Positions 61,874 through 64,000 of a stretch of DNA of 64,000 bases are shown piece after piece. The position numbers were made by a program, and so were the translations under genes. This DNA is from Cryptomeria japonica (Eukaryota > Streptophyta > Pinopsida > Cupressales > Cupressaceae): contig NC_081413.1 in assembly GCF_030272615.1 (NCBI RefSeq), positions 556,723,136-556,787,135 on the forward strand. Direction: 5' to 3'. The notes beneath the pieces were generated by a model. It saw nothing but the letters and a program-made list of their open reading frames with translations. It made no database searches and was not told the DNA's origin. Within the stretch, counting starts at the first letter, position 1. Each line of letters starts with the position of its first letter.

Positions 61874-61992
61874 TCTATGCTTGTGTGCTAGATGGAAAAT
61901 TGTAATTATGTAAAGACCCACTTGTGTATTACACTTTCTATGCTTGTGTGCTAGGTGGAAGATGTAATTCTATGCTTGTGTGCTAGATGGAA
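61874..61992 (+). repeat. 23-bp motif repeated three times before the polypurine tract
   Basis: TCTATGCTTGTGTGCTAGATGGA occurs at 61874, 61937 and 61969 (one copy with GGTGGA). It lies in the 3' untranslated region of the copia element. Confidence 0.9.
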
Positions 61993-62032
61993 CTCTAAAG
62001 GTTCAGATTATGTATTCTCTTCTTCCCTTGTT

Positions 62033-62041
62033 AAGAGGGAG
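62033..62041 (+). other. Polypurine tract of the copia element
   Basis: AAGAGGGAG immediately precedes the 3' LTR start TGTTGTTTG. Confidence 0.9.
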
Positions 62042-62669
62042 TGTTGTTTGTAACTAGGCAAAGATGGGTTCGGATTGCCTTAAGGCAACATCTGAACCCA
62101 TATAGGACTAGGTCCTATCCTAAAGGGGTAACGTGCCCCCAAGATTGAGCCCAGCCCTATACCTCCACGCCACAATAAATAAATTGGCGTCGAAAGAAGG
62201 AAGCCGACTTGGATTTAATAAAGGCTAAGGACTCATATAAATAAAGTCATCTTGCAAATACAATTCAATCATTCATGCATTCAGCGAACTAGCTCTGCAA
62301 GTATAAGGTGCGAATTTACACAAGGATTGTGCAAACTTGTCCAAGAGGACATAGGCCTTTTTTGGTGCAGACTTGAAGTGCTTAGAAGTGCAGCTCTGTC
62401 ATACAAAAGGGATCAGATCTGAAAAGGAAGCTAAGTATTGTATTTGTGCTATTAAGAGAGAATATATAATCTGACCTGTGGGTCTTTAATGTTGGGTTTT
62501 TCCTCCTTGGAGGTTTTCCCAGGGTATTTGTGTTGGTCTCTTGTTTACTTGTTTCATTTCTGAGTTTATTGAATTATGATTTACTAAAATGTTACAAATC
62601 TGATTAACAAACTAGGGCATAATTAAAAGAAATAAATCTGATTACTGATCTAGGGCACAAAAAATTACA
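62042..62669 (+). repeat. 3' LTR of the copia element
   Basis: TGTTGTTTGTAACTAG to AAAAATTACA. Retains a plausible TATA box (TATAAATAAAG near 62236) and a 4-bp CATT gain relative to the 5' LTR near 62280. Other differences are scattered substitutions, indicating moderate age. Confidence 0.95.
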
Positions 62670-64000
62670 AAATGGACCCAGCCACTTTACCTTGAACTTG
62701 CCAGGGTTTATTTCATTGTGTCCGTTAAACTTCAGCACAAGTTGTCTAGGAGTAAACTGCATTCTTCGCAGGTGTTTGTCGTGCCACGTTTTCTGCCTCT
62801 GTTGTGTTGTCTCTGTCGCCCACTGAGCCATCATTCGTCGCTCATCCAATTTGTTCAAGGCGTACAACTGCTCTCGGAGACTCTCCATGTCGCCTAATCT
62901 GTTGTCAACGGCGATCCAAAGACTCGACACCATGAATTCCACTGGCACCATTGCTTCCTGTCCGAACATTAACTAGAAGGGGGTCTATCCTGTGGTGACC
63001 TTATACGTCGTCCGCTACGCCTACAGTACCGACGGTAAGCGTTCCTCCCAATCTTCCTTCTCCACTCCGCAAGACTTGTAAATCACAGAGATGATTATTT
63101 TGTTTGTCGCCTCGGTTTGCCCGTTCGCCCGAGGATAGTAGGGGCTTGATAAGGAGTGGAATATCTTGAACTTCGTCGTGAGCAACCGGATTATGTGATT
63201 GACAAAATGTCCTCCTCGGTCACTCGTCAATTGGATTGGAATCCCGTACTGTGTAATGATTTGCTCGTAGATAAACCTTGTCGTACTGACGACTGAATTG
63301 TCTGGCAAAGCCCGTGCCTCGACCCACTTGGTCAAGTATTCTGTGGCCACCACGATGTATCTGCATCGTCGAGATTGACTTGCCTTCAAAGGTCCGATGA
63401 AATCCAGTCCCCATCGTTCAAACAGTTCCTGGCTTTGGATGGGTTGAGGGGCATAAAATCCCTCTTCAGCGGCCTCCTTGCCTGTTGGCACGTGTCACAG
63501 CTCGTCACCCACTCCCGAGCATCGTTGTGCAGTGTCGGCCACCATAGCCCTGCCAATAGAAATTTCCTGGCTGTGGTGTCGGGCCCCATGTGCCCTCCTA
63601 CCGCGCCTTCATGTGCTTCCCATAAAACACCTTGAATTTCTTCCTCCAGGACACATCGCCGTAGGACCTGGTCAGGTCCCATTTTATACAAAAGGCCATT
63701 AATGAGTTGAAACGTCTTACTCCTTAGTACGAGCTTCCTTCGCTCCCCTGGTGGCATCTCTCTAGGGAATTGTGATGTCGACAGATATTCCTCGATGCTT
63801 GTGTACCAGGCAGCAAGAACGACAATGCGGAATAAGTGGGCATCCGGGAAGTCTTCATTTACTCCTTCCGTCGGTTCCCCTGATTTGATTCTAGATAGTT
63901 GGTCGACTATCACATGGCTTTTCCCAGGTCGTACAGTAATGTTGAATGTAAATTCCTGCAGCAGTAGCAGCCATCGGCTGATTCACCCCTGAATGATTGG
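62670..64000 (-). pseudogene. Gypsy RNase H end and integrase (right of copia insertion)
   Basis: Minus strand: RNase H C-terminus (ISRWLLLLQEFTFNITVRPG and VDQLSRIKSGEP, 63975-63860), then the integrase HHCC finger (HEGAVGGHMG...CDTCQQA, about 63495-63640), catalytic D in LDFIGP (about 63410), D in TSDRGGHF (about 63215) and E in NGQTEATNK (about 63110), and the start of the C-terminal domain KFKVKWLGPF at the copia junction. There is a one-base frame change near 63485, a stop near 63985, and four TAG stops within about 50 bp (62970-63015). The polyprotein is therefore inactive, though the catalytic residues remain. Confidence 0.9.

Larger units (their letters stand above)
57265..62669 (+). 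mobile_element. Ty1/copia LTR retrotransposon, full length, inserted in gypsy integrase
   Basis: 5405 bp with LTRs of 643 and 628 bp, TG...CA ends, primer site, polypurine tract and one polyprotein frame in gag-AP-IN-RT-RH order. The flanking pentamers are AAACG (57260-57264) and AAATG (62670-62674), a 5-bp target duplication with one transition. The insertion splits the integrase of the minus-strand gypsy element. The polyprotein keeps one frame but has four stop codons and an internal RT deletion, so this copy cannot be autonomous. Confidence 0.95.
53540..64000 (-). mobile_element. Ty3/gypsy element with extra ORF, 3' part (5' part outside the window)
   Basis: Minus-strand order: RNase H end and integrase (64000-62670), interrupted by a copia insertion (57265-62669), integrase C-terminus (57264-57125), spacer with a 39-bp repeat, a large accessory ORF (56515-53963), polypurine tract, 3' LTR (53874-53540). 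The element is GC-richer than its surroundings and its frames are only lightly broken, so it is young. gag, protease, RT and the 5' LTR should lie beyond 64000. The presence of a long reading frame between pol and the 3' LTR resembles gypsy lineages with an additional ORF, but the protein is not one I can name. Confidence 0.88.

Overview
The window looks like intergenic and intronic DNA from a plant with a very large, AT-rich, retrotransposon-filled nuclear genome. A gymnosperm such as a conifer is the likeliest source, but this is inferred from style (nested LTR elements of all ages, one host gene in 64 kb, very long apparent introns) and no marker proves it. Almost every long open frame is part of a transposable element or is low-complexity sequence.

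The only host-gene sequence I can support is two adjacent exons on the minus strand at 42040-42704. They encode the C-terminal BRX domain of a PRAF-type protein (RCC1 repeats + FYVE + BRX). The splice junctions agree in phase. The 21 kb upstream of these exons shows no further exon and is filled with retroelements, so it is either a giant intron or the gene is a fragment.

Layout. 1-12.9 kb: old, heavily mutated elements, including a minus-strand Ty3/gypsy pol (1.74-4.0 kb), two tRNA-Met-like primer sites next to LTR ends (5.86 and 8.27 kb), a plus-strand gypsy integrase (8.66-9.48 kb) and a decayed plant mobile domain (11.86-12.45 kb, minus). 13.2-19.85 kb: a complete but apparently non-coding LTR element with both LTRs, primer site, polypurine tract and a perfect (TA)64 tract. 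20-25 kb: an LTR fragment and an old direct duplication. 26.3-32.8 kb: LTR remnants, including a solo LTR nested in another LTR with a perfect TAACG duplication, a second probable solo LTR inside an inverted repeat, and a tRNA-derived SINE. 34.5-36.5 kb: a tandem pair of hAT-like MITEs and a long hairpin. 36.9-39.8 kb: a decayed chromovirus-like gypsy (gag-RT-IN, minus).

46-64 kb holds the youngest elements. 46163-52723 is a copia-type element that carries gag but no pol (TR-GAG-like), on the minus strand, with its 3' LTR truncated. 53540-64000 is the 3' portion of a minus-strand Ty3/gypsy element that has pol, then a large extra reading frame downstream of pol, then polypurine tract and a 335-bp LTR. 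Its integrase is split at 57264/62670 by a complete plus-strand Ty1/copia element (57265-62669) with two LTRs, primer site, polypurine tract and a near-perfect 5-bp target duplication.

The most noteworthy items are the large accessory ORF with a C-terminal coiled coil in the gypsy element, the gag-only copia element, the isolated BRX exons with transposon-filled sequence upstream, the tandem MITE pair, and the mobile-domain relic.
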